The notes below the pieces were generated by a model. It made no database searches and was not told the origin of the DNA. It was given only the letters and a program-made list of their open reading frames with translations. Positions 14,012 to 14,042 of a stretch of 14,042 bases of DNA are shown in pieces. Positions within the stretch are counted from its first letter, which is position 1. The number at the start of each line of letters is the position of its first letter. Source of the stretch: Kiritimatiellia bacterium (lineage in GTDB: Bacteria > Verrucomicrobiota > Kiritimatiellia > SLAD01); NCBI GenBank assembly GCA_007128275.1, contig SKXR01000118.1, positions 1 to 14,042 on the forward strand, read 5' to 3'. Made by a program: the position numbers and the translations under genes.

Positions 14012-14042
14012 GTTCCTTTTTGGACTGCGGCGGCAGAGCGAA
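14012..14042 (-). repeat. Family A repeat, copy 5, cut by the window end
   Basis: Ends in TTTTTGGACTGCGGCGGCAG then AGCGAA, the reverse complement of the 3' half of copies 1 and 2; the window stops mid-element. It faces copy 4 in inverted orientation 25 bases away, so the two could form a larger cruciform. Confidence 0.7.

Overview
The window (14,042 bases, GC-rich, roughly 55-60% by eye) looks like a piece of a bacterial chromosome, probably from an uncultured organism. Intergenic space is crowded with several kinds of short palindromic repeats. From memory, such repeats are common in PVC-group lineages (Kiritimatiellota/Lentisphaerota-like), but that placement is a low-confidence guess. Both ends of the window lie in repeat sequence, as expected if this is a contig broken at repeats. 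No rRNA, tRNA, CRISPR, transposase or phage gene was seen.

Layout. 1-237: repeats downstream of the first gene. 238-3536, minus strand: an exported TPR protein (2448-3536), then a large multi-pass membrane protein with a TPR tail (238-2310). 3537-4004: divergent intergenic region with a repeat copy and a candidate promoter. 4005-9880, plus strand: preT, preA, a CoA-acylating methylmalonate-semialdehyde dehydrogenase (mmsA-type) and dihydropyrimidinase. 9881-10048: three helically phased palindromes. 10049-13767, plus strand: prpB, prpC, prpD of the 2-methylcitrate cycle. 13768-14042: a repeat island.

How the genes fit together. PreTA reduces uracil or thymine to the dihydro form and dihydropyrimidinase opens the ring. 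The thymine product, after decarbamoylation and transamination, is methylmalonate semialdehyde, which MmsA converts to propionyl-CoA. PrpC, PrpD and PrpB take propionyl-CoA through methylcitrate to pyruvate and succinate. The seven plus-strand genes therefore read as most of a route from thymine to central metabolism. The missing steps are beta-ureidopropionase, a beta-aminoisobutyrate/beta-alanine aminotransferase and a hydratase (aconitase) for 2-methylaconitate. No transporter or regulator is present. Key catalytic or cofactor residues were located in preT, preA, mmsA, hydA, prpB and prpC. prpD was recognised from family motifs and length.

The non-coding parts are the least conventional. 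There is a hairpin repeat family whose stem shows a compensatory base-pair change, a second REP-like family that twice precedes it at similar spacing, three spacers built of degenerate 7-bp units, and the phased palindromes before prpB.
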